From JTS-RE37 sp041743975 (lineage in GTDB: Bacteria; Bacteroidota; Bacteroidia; Flavobacteriales; Flavobacteriaceae), in assembly GCA_041743975.1 (NCBI GenBank), contig JBGTLT010000200.1, forward strand, positions 11,353 through 75,352: a stretch of 64,000 nucleotides of DNA, in the 5' to 3' direction. The position numbers and the translations under genes are program-made. Each line of letters opens with the position of its first letter. Within the stretch, counting starts at the first letter, position 1. Shown here piece by piece: positions 43,688 through 53,500 of the stretch. Under the pieces are notes generated by a model that was not told the origin of the DNA, did no database searches, and saw only the letters and a program-made list of their open reading frames with translations.

Positions 43688-43717
43688 GAACGGAGCGTTC
43701 TGCCAAACGCTCCGTTC
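43688..43717 (+). terminator. Hairpin between amtB and the barrel gene
   Basis: GAACGGAGCGTT and AACGCTCCGTTC form a perfect 12-bp stem with a six-base loop. The T-run is weak (TATAACCTTTT), so it may be a partial terminator or mRNA-processing structure that lowers expression of the next gene. Confidence 0.55.
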
Positions 43718-43788
43718 TATAACCTTTTCACTAAACTGTTTTACATCGTCTAACACCTTCCCCATAGGGAAGCCTTAAACATTGAATT

Positions 43789-44841
43789 ATGAAATCGATT
43801 ACATTCACAAATTACATAAAATTTCTTCTTTATTCAATACTAATATCAGTATCCGTTTCGCTGTCGGCTCAGGATGAGCCTGAAGACACGGAGAAGAAAT
43901 TCACCATCACCGGTTCGGTGGATGCCTATTACCGGGTTAACTTTAATTCTGCCAATTCCGGTGACAATTATTCAGCACCTGGCAGTTCCTTTGCCAACCT
44001 GCCCGGATTTGCCCTTGGGATGGCCAATGTCATAGCCAGTTACCAAGGGGAGAAAGTGGGGTTCACCGCGGACCTGGTATTTGGGCCCAGGGGGACAGAT
44101 GCCATATTTGCATCCCCAATGTATTCAGCAACCGGCAATATTGTCAACCAATTATTTGTGTTCTGGAATGTCAGTGACAATGTAAAACTCACCTTTGGCA
44201 ATTTCAACACCTTTTTGGGGTATGAAGTCATTTCGCCCGTGCCCAATTTCAATTACAGCACATCCTACTTGTTTTCATACGGACCCTTCAGCCATACAGG
44301 CCTTCGAGCAGATTTTGATCTTGGGAATGACTGGTCTGTCATGCTGGCCGTGATGAACCCCACGGACCTTACTGAGTTAAACCCAGCCGGCACCTATGCA
44401 TATGGAGGACAATTGGGATATAGCGGCCAGTATTTAAACCTGCTTGCTGATGACGGTGCTTTTGAGATCGACTATACAGGTGGTTTTGATATCACGGATT
44501 CGTTTTATCTGGGGATCAATGCAGCTTATTTTGATGGCTCCGATGATACCGGCTTTGCAGGCGGGGCACTATATCCCCAGCTAAAGACCTCCGAAAATTT
44601 TACAATCGGACTTAGGGGGGAATACTTTGTGGAAACAGGTGATTTTGGTGCCATTGGCACCGATGTAGAGGATTCGAGCGTTTTAGCAGTGACCCTGACA
44701 GGCAGTGCCACCATCGGTGACCTCATTATAAAGCCTGAATTACGGTTGGATAGTGCCTCTGATGATGCCTTCCTTGATACGGACGGAGAACCTGTCAAAA
44801 GCCTTTCCTCCTTCCTGCTGGCGGCGATATACTCCTTCTAG
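43789..44841 (+). CDS. Outer-membrane beta-barrel porin-like protein
   Basis: A 350-aa exported beta-barrel protein. The signal peptide covers about residues 1-27 (ISVSVSLSAQ). Repeated amphipathic strands rich in G, N and aromatic residues run to an aromatic C-terminus (AAIYSF), as in porins. Phrases such as GSVDAYYRVNFNSANS, NQLFVFWNVSDNVKLTFGNF and GFDITDSFYLGINAAYF are typical of the outer-membrane proteins placed after amtB in Flavobacteria. A role in ammonium or urea uptake is inferred from position only. Confidence 0.8.
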   Translation: MKSITFTNYIKFLLYSILISVSVSLSAQDEPEDTEKKFTITGSVDAYYRVNFNSANSGDNYSAPGSSFANLPGFALGMANVIASYQGEKVGFTADLVFGPRGTDAIFASPMYSATGNIVNQLFVFWNVSDNVKLTFGNFNTFLGYEVISPVPNFNYSTSYLFSYGPFSHTGLRADFDLGNDWSVMLAVMNPTDLTELNPAGTYAYGGQLGYSGQYLNLLADDGAFEIDYTGGFDITDSFYLGINAAYFDGSDDTGFAGGALYPQLKTSENFTIGLRGEYFVETGDFGAIGTDVEDSSVLAVTLTGSATIGDLIIKPELRLDSASDDAFLDTDGEPVKSLSSFLLAAIYSF

Positions 44842-44883
44842 GAGCAACCATAGTAGTTTGGTTTTTTTAGTTTAGTTTTTAAT

Positions 44884-44961
44884 AAGGTTCCGATCTCCCG
44901 GATAAGCTATGGATTGCTCCTGGTTACTCTGTTCATGGTGTCTGGAGAAGGTCGGAACCTT
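44884..44961. terminator. Long inverted repeat between convergent genes
   Basis: AAGGTTCCGA (44884-44893) and TCGGAACCTT (44952-44961) form a perfect 10-bp stem, extended inside by TCTCC/GGAGA, around a long loop. TTTT follows on the plus strand and the left side gives an A/T-run for the minus strand, so it could end both the barrel and DUF1684 transcripts. Confidence 0.5.
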
Positions 44962-45600
44962 TTAATTGCGAAAAGCTTTAACACCAGCCTTGACGGGTGT
45001 TTTCAATTCATTTACGGCAGGGACCAATGGGCATGAATATTTTTTATTGTAGGCACAATACGGATTATAAGCCTTGTTGAAATCAATTATGATCGAATCC
45101 CCCTCCGGGATCCGCAGATCAATATACCGGCCCCCGCCATAGGTTTCCTCCCCATTGGTTGCATCTAAAAATGGCAGGAATAAGTAGTCTGCATATTCCT
45201 CCTGTAGCATCAACTCCCTGTTTTGATACACTTCCAGTTGCTGTTTAACGCCATTAAGCGTAAAGTGCGCGATCCCATATAACACTTCTTCAGATTTCCG
45301 GTCGGTAGAGGTTGGCATCAGGAAGGGCAGTGCATCCGGTGTCCTGACCAGGGTTGCGACCACCCTGAAGTTTGTGTCCGGCTTAAAAAATTCATGTCCG
45401 TTAAAATCTTTCCGGAAGCGATCTGGCAAGGGAGATGTTTCCGGATCCCGAAACTCGGAATTCAGGTTGGACTGAAACTGGAGAATTTCGGCTACCGGGT
45501 CTGAAGGATCTCCTGAACCCGCAGCCCCGGCCATGTCATGGTATTTCTTTTCCTGACAGCCGATCAATACCAATAATAAGATCACCAATAGGTTTTTCAT
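44962..45600 (-). CDS. DUF1684 lipoprotein
   Basis: A 212-aa lipoprotein (lipobox LIGC, Cys15) with a DUF1684 domain. The family core is visible: DFNGHEFFKPDTNF, RVVATLVRT, GIAHFTLNG, EEYADYLFLPFLDATNGEETYGGGRYIDL and the closing DFNKAYNPYCAYNKKYSCPLVP. Function unknown. A TAnnTTTG box lies 18 nt upstream. Confidence 0.88.
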   Translation of the reverse strand: MKNLLVILLLVLIGCQEKKYHDMAGAAGSGDPSDPVAEILQFQSNLNSEFRDPETSPLPDRFRKDFNGHEFFKPDTNFRVVATLVRTPDALPFLMPTSTDRKSEEVLYGIAHFTLNGVKQQLEVYQNRELMLQEEYADYLFLPFLDATNGEETYGGGRYIDLRIPEGDSIIIDFNKAYNPYCAYNKKYSCPLVPAVNELKTPVKAGVKAFRN

Positions 45601-45617
45601 ATGTTCCCTGTACCTTT

Positions 45618-45625
45618 CAAAAATA
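45618..45625 (-). promoter_or_regulatory. DUF1684 gene -7 box
   Basis: The minus strand reads TATTTTTG, a perfect TAnnTTTG, 18 nt upstream of the ATG. Confidence 0.5.
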
Positions 45626-45788
45626 CAACATAGCGCAATTTTAAGTAGCTTTGGGAACGATTAAAAAAAAGTGCTATCCCCTACTTCCCTTCCATAAGGC
45701 CCTGGCAGGTTAAAGGCTGGCGATATACTATACTGAATAAGGCAATGCCCTGACGACCCTGTCAGGCTTTATAGCTGACAGACCACCC

Positions 45789-47003
45789 ATGCGGCAACTC
45801 TACCAAACGTATCTCAGCGCATTCAAAGGACTTTCTGCCGAGGTTTGGTGGCTTGCCCTGATCACGCTGATCAACCGGGCCGGTACCATGGTGATCCCCT
45901 TTTTATCGTTGTACCTAACGCAGGAACGGGGGTTTACCCTGGAGAATGTTGGGTTTATTATGAGTTGTTTCGGGTTCGGCTCTCTTTTGGGTACCTGGAC
46001 CGGTGGTAAGCTTACAGACCTCTTTGGATATTACCGTGTGATGCTTATAAGCCTGCTGTGTTCCGGGATATTATTTATGGTCCTACAATTTCTTACCGCC
46101 TATTGGGCAATTTGCGGCGGAATATTCATCCTTATGATCTTTAGTGATGCATTCCGACCGGCTTCCTTTGCAGCCCTCATCGCATACAGCAAACCCGAGA
46201 ACAAAACGCGGTCCATTACGCTAATCCGGCTCGCCATAAACCTGGGGTATTCCGCGGGGCCGGCAATGGGGGGCCTGATCATTGCGGCTGTGGGCTATTT
46301 TGGCCTTTTCTGGGTAGATGGGATCACCTGCATTATGGCTGGGCTTTTGTTGCTCTTTATCCTGAATCCCAAAAAAGCCAGGATCCAGGATCATTTTGCC
46401 AATTTAAAACCCTTGTCGGCCTATACAGATCGGTCCTATATCATCTTCATTGCAGCCATGGTGATGTTCGGGTTTATTTTTGTCCAGTATTTTTCCACCA
46501 TTCCCCTGTACTACAATGTGGTACATGCCCTTAGTGAACTGCAGATAGGCCTGTTGCTTGCCATGAATGGTTTCCTGATCTTTGTATTTGAAATGCCGCT
46601 GATCAAATTCATGGAAAGCAGGACCTGGTCAAAGATTACCAATGTTTGTGTGGGATTGTTTTTAGTAGGAATGAGTTTTTTGTTGTTGAACCTGAGTTCC
46701 TGGAGCGGGGTCCTGGTTTTGGGGATGCTTTTGATGACGCTCGGGGAAATGATAGCCTTCCCGTTTTCCAATTCGTATGCCATGGACAGGGCACGGCGTG
46801 GCAAGGCAGGCGAATATATGGCGCTGTATAGTATGGCATTTTCCTTCTCACATATCTTTGCCCATAACCTGGGGATGCGCTCCATTGCCTCCCAGGGTTA
46901 TAGCACAACCTGGTATGCGGCTGCGGTAATCAGCCTTATAGGGATTTTGATGCTGATGCACCTCAGCAATAAAAATAAACGTATAAAAGAAATAGCACCA
47001 TGA
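45789..47003 (+). CDS. MFS transporter (drug/metabolite type)
   Basis: A 404-aa major facilitator with 12 hydrophobic segments. Family motif A is seen as GTWTGGKLTDLFGYYRVM near residue 75, and a central loop (KKARIQDHFANLKPL) separates the halves. The N-terminal RAGTMVIPFLSLYLTQERGF stretch is characteristic of a subgroup often annotated as MFS multidrug or peptide efflux. Substrate unknown. Its stop overlaps the start of the broken DJ-1/PfpI gene (ATGA), so the two once formed a coupled pair. Confidence 0.88.
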   Translation: MRQLYQTYLSAFKGLSAEVWWLALITLINRAGTMVIPFLSLYLTQERGFTLENVGFIMSCFGFGSLLGTWTGGKLTDLFGYYRVMLISLLCSGILFMVLQFLTAYWAICGGIFILMIFSDAFRPASFAALIAYSKPENKTRSITLIRLAINLGYSAGPAMGGLIIAAVGYFGLFWVDGITCIMAGLLLLFILNPKKARIQDHFANLKPLSAYTDRSYIIFIAAMVMFGFIFVQYFSTIPLYYNVVHALSELQIGLLLAMNGFLIFVFEMPLIKFMESRTWSKITNVCVGLFLVGMSFLLLNLSSWSGVLVLGMLLMTLGEMIAFPFSNSYAMDRARRGKAGEYMALYSMAFSFSHIFAHNLGMRSIASQGYSTTWYAAAVISLIGILMLMHLSNKNKRIKEIAP

Positions 47004-47707
47004 AAAACCTGTTAATCGGCTGTCTGTTTACCCTCCTGCTCCCCGGCCAGCAGGAGGCGGACCCAAAAAGTAGGCCGAAAAAACAGCACTTTGGTAGCCG
47101 GCAGATACAACGTTGCCTTCCTGATCATGGATGGCACTTATAATACAGAGTTCACGGCGCCTTATTATATTTTCCAGCATACGCAGTACCGCGACAGCAT
47201 CAAAGCGATGAATGTGTTCACAGTTGCCAATACAAACGGACCTATTACCACTTTTGAAGGTTTGCGTATCCTGCCCGATTTCAATTACACCACTGACAAA
47301 CTGCCCCCGATAGATATCCTGGTAGTCCCCAGTGCGGAACATCACCTGCATACCGATACAGGATACCGTAATGCTGGATTTTGTAAAAAGGACGGATCAA
47401 AAAGCGCTGTTCATCACCTCCCATTGTGACGGGGCTTTTGTCCTGGCCAGTACCGGAATTCTCGATCAGGTTGTCTCAACCACCTTTCCGGCTGATATTG
47501 AGATATATAAAGCACGATTTCCACAGTTAAGAGTTGCTGACAGTGTGCTTTTTGTTCATGACGGAAAGTAAATCACCTCTGCCGGCGGTGCGAAAAGCCC
47601 TGTATCTTTGCGAATACCTGTATGGCAAGGAAATTGCAGAATCCCTGGCCAGCGGGCTCGTTATAGACTGGGACCTGGACAAAGTACCGCACCTCATTCA
47701 TCAATAA
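47000..47707 (+). pseudogene. Broken DJ-1/PfpI-family protein gene
   Basis: Pieces of one exported DJ-1/PfpI (class I amidotransferase-like) protein lie in order in three frames. Frame of 47000: signal-like MKNLLIGCLFTLLL. From about 47091: YNVAFLIMDGTYNTEFTAPY and IDILVVPSAEHH. From about 47350: LFITSHCDGAFVLASTGILD with the nucleophile Cys, then VLFVHDGK and a stop at 47569-47571 where the family has Tyr. After it, ITSAGG and then YLCEYLYGKEIAESLASGLV in the original frame to a stop at 47707. Three frameshifts and one nonsense codon make it a decayed gene. Confidence 0.85.
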
Positions 47708-49112
47708 GGTCATAACGGGCGTCCTTCAGGTATGTATCCACGATTTTATTAAACTCCGGGGCAATCCTCAATAAGGCTGTATGCTCAAGGCCATACAATT
47801 CTTCCTTATTGGTATACCCGTTCCTGAGTAATTCCTCCAGATAAAACAAGGCCGTTCCGTAATCTTCAAACCTGGCACTATCAGAAATAATTTTGAGATA
47901 ATAGCTATAGTCCGCAGGATCCGATATGGTCTTGAGCATCCAAAGGAAGTGGACCGCATCGACATTGATCTGGTTTTCGGCCATTTCGATATCCAAATTA
48001 TCTTCCACAAGTGCATTGATATACCCCAGGAGGCGCTTTCCCATCTGCCGTTCAGGCGCTATCGTTTTTTCTTCGTATTTTTTCAGTTCCCCCATTTGGT
48101 AATTCCACCAACCCAGGTTATTGAAATTTAGACTCTCGATATCTTCCGAAAGGCTAAACCGGTAATCCTCCCTGATAAAGGATTCATTGAACAGGAAGGT
48201 GTTTTCCTGTCTGCGTTGGGCCCGGAAGAGTTTATTTTTTCCCAGTATCTTCCTGCGTTCAACCAGGGAGCCTACATCCATATGGGTCCGGAAAACCGCT
48301 ATCATCTGGTCCAGCTGTGCATAGCTGCCCGTCAGGTCGTTTTTGGAATACAAGGTGTTCAGCAATTCTAAATTCCGCTGGTAAGCAGCCTGTATGAACT
48401 GTTCATCCCTGACAGCATTGCCTTTGGCCACCGCTGCCAGCGTGAACAGTTCCATTGCCTTCTCCAAATAGGATTGCTGTGGCCAGGTGTGGCCACCGTC
48501 AAAAACCAATAGGTTATTCGGAAATTTTAACTTGTTCAGGATGGTCTCTGCATCCAGCATATCTGCATAACTAAAGTCCTCATTCCCCACAATTCCAATG
48601 AAATGAAATAGGTTTTTACTGTTCAACAGCTCTGTGTTGGGTATGGTGGCCCCACAGGATATCACACCTTCAATATTCTTTATAAAGCTCGGCAGCAATG
48701 ATGCCATCCGGGCACCCGAAGAAAATCCTGCAGTGTACACCCTGTTGGCATGGATCGGAAAAATGGAAAGTACTTCATTGAACATGCGGTTAGCAATCAG
48801 AATATTCTTGGAAATGGAGAGGCTATCATACAGGTTGTTGGATGCCGCGAGTATATAATGCTGTTTTTCAGCCGCTTCCTTAAACATCCGTAAGGCTTGC
48901 TTCCCGCGACCCCCCATGTCAAAAACAAATAAAACCGGCCATTTTCCCGTATTTTCGAAATTGGTGGGTAGATAGAGGGCCAAGGTTTCCGGAAGGGAAT
49001 CGTTTACGCGGAGGGAATCAATGATCAACCCCTTCTTTAATTTTAGCTGCTCCTGGGAATGTCCAATAAAAGCCCATCCCAGAAAGAGCAGGCACATTAG
49101 TGTTTTTTTCAT
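47694..49112 (-). CDS. Exported alpha/beta hydrolase with helical C-terminal half
   Basis: A 472-aa secreted protein. A signal peptide (LMCLLFLGWAFIGHSQ) is followed by an alpha/beta-hydrolase domain of the feruloyl-esterase or depolymerase type: WPVLFVFDMGG near residue 60, nucleophile GFSSGARM near 130, and the catalytic His in FDGGHTWP near 208. The C-terminal 250 residues are helical and may be TPR-like; I do not recognise them. The ATG at 49112 begins a normal signal peptide, whereas the frame extends to 49160. Its end overlaps the DJ-1/PfpI remnant by 14 bp. Confidence 0.75.
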   Translation of the reverse strand: MKKTLMCLLFLGWAFIGHSQEQLKLKKGLIIDSLRVNDSLPETLALYLPTNFENTGKWPVLFVFDMGGRGKQALRMFKEAAEKQHYILAASNNLYDSLSISKNILIANRMFNEVLSIFPIHANRVYTAGFSSGARMASLLPSFIKNIEGVISCGATIPNTELLNSKNLFHFIGIVGNEDFSYADMLDAETILNKLKFPNNLLVFDGGHTWPQQSYLEKAMELFTLAAVAKGNAVRDEQFIQAAYQRNLELLNTLYSKNDLTGSYAQLDQMIAVFRTHMDVGSLVERRKILGKNKLFRAQRRQENTFLFNESFIREDYRFSLSEDIESLNFNNLGWWNYQMGELKKYEEKTIAPERQMGKRLLGYINALVEDNLDIEMAENQINVDAVHFLWMLKTISDPADYSYYLKIISDSARFEDYGTALFYLEELLRNGYTNKEELYGLEHTALLRIAPEFNKIVDTYLKDARYDLIDE

Positions 49113-49364
49113 ACAATTTTTTTCATCAAAAATCCGGCCAAACATGCAATCCAAACCCAATGGACTTCCTAGGCCTTCTGCTCGCTAAAGTTAAACCCTG
49201 TAACTGAATTAAGCAATTTTACTGAGCTGCCAAAATATTGGAGCAGGACTCATCCACAAAGGGACCGGACTTCTATACCTTAAATTTTGGCCATACCCGG
49301 TACACCAAGGCCATGGCCCTGGACATTTAAATGTAAGTAGCCTGGAAGCCCGACTGTTTCCGCA

Positions 49365-49817
49365 TTAATCCATCCGCTTTTTAATGGCTGCATCAGAAAT
49401 GACATGCGATAAGATTATATGGGTGCGGGTTTCCCCATACTGAATCAGTTTATCGATAAATTTTTCCAAATGGAACTGATCCCTCAGGATAACCTCCATT
49501 ATGATATTTTCATTCCCCGTGATCCTGTAGCAATTGACTACCTCGCTATAGTTCCTGACGGTTTCCAGGAATGGCTTTAATTTCCCCATAAAGGCCCTCA
49601 GCGTGATGATGGCCTGCAACTGATATCCAACCATATTATGGGCCACTTTGGCCTTATACCCGGTTAGGATTCCGAGATCTTCCATTTTTTTGACACGCTC
49701 AGCAACCGCCGGTGGGGTGAGGCCCACTTTCCGCCCAATACTGGCCATCGAAAGCCGGGAATTTTCCTGCAGTAAATTGAGGATGCTCCAGTTCAATTCA
49801 TCAATCTTAATATTCAA
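49365..49817 (-). CDS. Lrp/AsnC-family transcriptional regulator
   Basis: A 150-aa feast/famine regulator. The N-terminal helix-turn-helix (LNWSILNLLQENSRLSMASI, VGLTPPAVAERVKKMEDLGIL) and the C-terminal RAM ligand domain (MVGYQLQAIITLRAFMG, VNCYRITGNENIIMEVI) are complete. Such proteins respond to amino acids. The 24-bp palindrome at 49847-49870, 30 bp upstream, overlaps its own -7 region, which suggests autorepression. The gene lies 770 bp from icmF. Confidence 0.92.
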   Translation of the reverse strand: MNIKIDELNWSILNLLQENSRLSMASIGRKVGLTPPAVAERVKKMEDLGILTGYKAKVAHNMVGYQLQAIITLRAFMGKLKPFLETVRNYSEVVNCYRITGNENIIMEVILRDQFHLEKFIDKLIQYGETRTHIILSHVISDAAIKKRMD

Positions 49818-49846
49818 AACTTTTTTGATTTTATAATTCGCTTATT

Positions 49847-49870
49847 AAAGTAAATATACTATTTTACTTT
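49847..49870. promoter_or_regulatory. Palindromic operator over the Lrp promoter
   Basis: AAAGTAAA and TTTACTTT are perfect 8-bp inverted arms separated by TATACTAT. The minus-strand TATATTTA -7 box (49858-49851) lies inside it. The site is between the Lrp gene and the divergent helical-protein gene and could control both. Confidence 0.6.
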
Positions 49871-49936
49871 CGTTTATAAAGACAAATTTTACGATTTGAC
49901 CGTAATTTTAGTAGGGTAAATTGCTGAATTAGAAAA

Positions 49937-50374
49937 ATGTCATCTAAAAATATCAGAACCGTTCCTGTTTACAGGAAAGCATTGGAACTCTGCCACATGA
50001 GCAGGGAATTTGCCTCCTATGTCAGCTATAACAAGGACCTGTTGCAGCTATATAAATCCAACAGCCTCAGGGACAATATTGCCGATTCCCTACTGACCGA
50101 TACGATCCTGATCCCACAACAAATAGCAATGGCCGAATTTTCACGGTCCCTTACCGTCCGCATTAAAAGTGCAAAATTTATCAGTGTCATGATCCGCAAC
50201 ATCCTTTCCTATTGTAATGGCCTTGAAAAGGACGGCCTAAAAGAGAAGGAATACTTGAATTTATTGAGGGGAGAGATCCAGAGTTTTCGAAAATCCTTTA
50301 AAGTTTGGAGAAAATCCATCGGAAAAAGCAGCGGTGATCCCAGCTGGGGATTCAATGATTATCTGGGATATTAA
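49937..50374 (+). CDS. Helical protein, four-helix-bundle-like
   Basis: A 145-aa cytoplasmic protein, almost all helix: KALELCHMSREFASYVSYN, DNIADSLLTDTILIPQQIAM, VRIKSAKFISVMIRNILSYC and NLLRGEIQSFRKSFKVWRKS. The first part (VYRKALELCHMSREF) resembles the opening of four-helix-bundle (23S rRNA intervening-sequence type) proteins, but the match is loose. Divergent from the Lrp gene across the palindromic operator. Confidence 0.6.
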   Translation: MSSKNIRTVPVYRKALELCHMSREFASYVSYNKDLLQLYKSNSLRDNIADSLLTDTILIPQQIAMAEFSRSLTVRIKSAKFISVMIRNILSYCNGLEKDGLKEKEYLNLLRGEIQSFRKSFKVWRKSIGKSSGDPSWGFNDYLGY

Positions 50375-50442
50375 GACAATACCTCAAAAAGCCTTGTAGA
50401 TTAGGACATCACGGCCCTCCTATCCAAAACAGTTTTATCCCT

Positions 50443-50486
50443 GATTCGCAGGCATCGACTGCAGCTTTGCTTTGTCTCAGCTGCTC
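50443..50486. repeat. REP-like repeat, copy 1
   Basis: A 44-bp unit, 42 of 44 positions identical to copy 2 at 50534-50577. Each contains GCAGCT and AGCTGC arms that can fold into a hairpin around TTGCTTTGTCTC. It lies between two convergent genes. Confidence 0.7.
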
Positions 50487-50509
50487 CCAAAATGCAACAG
50501 GACTGCGAG

Positions 50510-50529
50510 ATCCCGCCAGGGGGCGGGAT
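50510..50529 (-). terminator. GC-rich hairpin between the two repeats
   Basis: ATCCCGCC and GGCGGGAT form a perfect 8-bp stem with a four-base loop. It lies about 55 bp beyond the icmF stop; there is no T-run, so termination is uncertain. Confidence 0.4.
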
Positions 50530-50533
50530 AAGT

Positions 50534-50577
50534 GATTCGCAAGCTTCGACTGCAGCTTTGCTTTGTCTCAGCTGCTC
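50534..50577. repeat. REP-like repeat, copy 2
   Basis: Second copy of the 44-bp unit, differing at two positions from copy 1. It ends six bases before the icmF stop codon. Centre-to-centre spacing is 91 bp. Confidence 0.7.
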
Positions 50578-50582
50578 ACTAC

Positions 50583-53500
50583 TTACATGTTGCGGCGGTA
50601 CTGCCCGCCAACATCAAAAAGCGCCCGGGTGATCTGCCCCAGGGAACAGACCTTTGTGGCTTCCATCAAATGGTGGAATAAATTCTCATTATGAACTGCG
50701 GCCTCTTGTAACCCTTTCAATTGAATGCGGCACTGCTCCCTGTTCTTCTTCTGGAGTTGTGCCAGTGTTTTGATCTGGGTCTGTTTTTCTTCCTCCGTTG
50801 CCCGAATAACCTCATCGGGAAGTATGGTTGGAGATCCTTTGGAACTTAAAAATGTATTAACTCCAATGATCGGATAATCTCCGGAATGCTTCAGGGTTTC
50901 GTAATATAAACTCTCCTCCTGTATTTTGGATCGCTGGTACATGGTTTCCATAGCACCCAGGACACCCCCCCGTTCCGTAATCCTGTCAAATTCTGCGAGT
51001 ACGGCTTCTTCCACCAGGAGGGTCAATTCCTCGATTATAAAAGACCCCTGCAATGGATTTTCATTTTTGGACAAACCCAATTCCTTATTGATGATCAATT
51101 GTATAGCCATGGCCCGGCGCACAGATTCTTCCGTGGGGGTTGTAATAGCCTCATCATAGGCATTTGTATGGAGCGAATTACAGTTATCGTATATTGCATA
51201 CAGGGCCTGCAGGGTGGTCCGGATGTCGTTGAAATCAATTTCCTGGGCATGCAGACTTCTACCGGAGGTCTGGATGTGGTATTTCAACATTTGCGCCCGG
51301 GGATCCGCTCCGTATTTTTCCTTCATTGCCTTGGCCCATATCCGCCGGGCCACCCTGCCGATCACGGCATACTCGGGGTCAATCCCATTGGAAAAGAAAA
51401 AAGACAGGTTGGGCGCGAATTTATTGATATCCATACCTCTGCTCAGGTAATATTCCACGTATGTAAAACCATTGGAAAGCGTAAATGCCAACTGGCTTAT
51501 GGGATTTGCACCTGCCTCGGCAATATGGTACCCTGAGATGGATACGGAATAGAAATTACGGATACCGTGATTTATGAAATATTCCTGAACGTCGCCCATT
51601 ATCCGGAGTGCAAATTCGGTTGAAAAAATACAGGTGTTCTGTGCCTGATCCTCCTTTAGTATATCGGCCTGTACCGTCCCCCTGATCTTGTGAAGGGTAT
51701 CCTTTTTGATCTCTTCATATACTTCCCCGGGAAGCACTTCCTCCCCGGTGACCCCGAGGAGCATCAGGCCGAGGCCTGTATGGCCTTCAGGAAGTTTCCC
51801 ATGGTATTGCGGCCTTTCCGTACCGGACTTCCTGAATAGCTCCTCTATCCTTCTCCCCACTTCAGTTTCGAGGCCTTTTTCCTTTATGTACTTCTCACAG
51901 TTCTGGTCTATCGCAGCATTCATAAAAAAGCCAAGCAACATGGGTGCCGGACCATTGATCGTCATACTTACGGATGTCAGGACGTCCGAAAGATCAAATC
52001 CGGAATACAATTTTTTGGCATCATCCAGGCAGCATATTGAAACACCGGCATTTCCTATTTTTCCATAGATATCGGGTCTCAAGCCAGGATCATTACCATA
52101 GAGGGTAACCGAATCAAAAGCTGTGGATAGTCGTTTTGCCGGGGTATCCAGGCTCACATAGTGGAAGCGCCTGTTGGTACGCTCCGGACCTCCTTCGCCG
52201 GCAAACATCCGGGCAGGGTCTTCTTCAGTCCTTTTAAAGGGATACAGACCGGCGGTATATGGGAACTCCCCCGGAACATTCTCCTGCAGGTTCCATTCAA
52301 GCAGGTCACCCCATGCTGTATACCCTGGTAAAACGACCTTGGGGATCTTAATATGGGAAAGGGATTCGGAATGGGTCTCGATGCTGATTTCCCGCCCCCT
52401 GACCTTAAATTTATAGAGGGGATCCCTATAGCATTGTATTTTGGCCTTCCAGCTATAGATGATCTGCCAGAAATAGGGATCCAGATTTAATTTGACCCGG
52501 TTGAACTCCCCGCATAGCAATCTTATAAAGACTGTATCAATTCCTGCATCCATGGAACCATTAAGGGAGTTTTCATCCAGGCCCTGTTCCGATAAGAAGG
52601 GCAATTCCCGTGCACGATCCGTATCAATTCCCATTACAGAAAGTATGGTTTGGTAGATCCCGTACAATTTCTGGGCTACCGCCGCTTGTATTGCGACACG
52701 GGCGTCATAGGCCCGGTTGCTTTCTGAAATCTCCGAGAGATACCGGATCCGTGCTGGGGGGATGATAAAAATCTTTTCGTCCTGTTCATTTCCAGCCTGG
52801 AACGCGGATTGCAGGGCATTATCGGTCTTGGCGGCCAGCTTTTCCATTACTGCTTTATAGAGCCGGTTCATCCCAGGGTCATTGAACTGGGAGGCGATGG
52901 TCCCAAACACCGGAAGCGTGTCCGTGTCGGTTTCCCAGAGGCCGTGGTTGCGCTGGTATTGTTTCTTTACATCCCTGAGGGCGTCCAGGGCCCCTCTTTT
53001 ATCAAACTTGTTGATCGCTACCAGGTCGGCAAAATCGAGCATGTCAATTTTTTCCAGTTGGGTTGCGGCCCCGAATTCCGGTGTCATCACATACAATGCC
53101 AGGTCACTGTGTTCAATAATCTCTGTATCGGACTGTCCAATCCCTGAAGTTTCGAGTACTATCAGGTCGAATGCAGCCGCCTTTAACACATCTACCGCCT
53201 CAGAAATATGTTTGGACAATGCCAGATTGGACTGCCTGGTAGCCAGGGAACGCATATACACCCGGTCATTGTCAATTGCGTTCATACGGATCCGGTCTCC
53301 CAGCAAAGCACCGCCAGTCTTCCTCTTGGAAGGGTCCACTGAGATGAGTGCTATGGTTTTGGTTTCAAAATCAGACAGGAAGCGACGTACCAGTTCATCT
53401 ACCAGGCTCGATTTGCCGGCCCCGCCTGTACCGGTAATGCCCAGTACGGGGACCTCTTTTCCATTGCTGGCCACTTTGGAGAAATGTTTTTCAAATTCAT

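Noticed and set aside
45747..45767. Hairpin CCTGAC/GTCAGG before the MFS gene
   Set aside because: Only a six-base stem without T-run; not distinguishable from chance.
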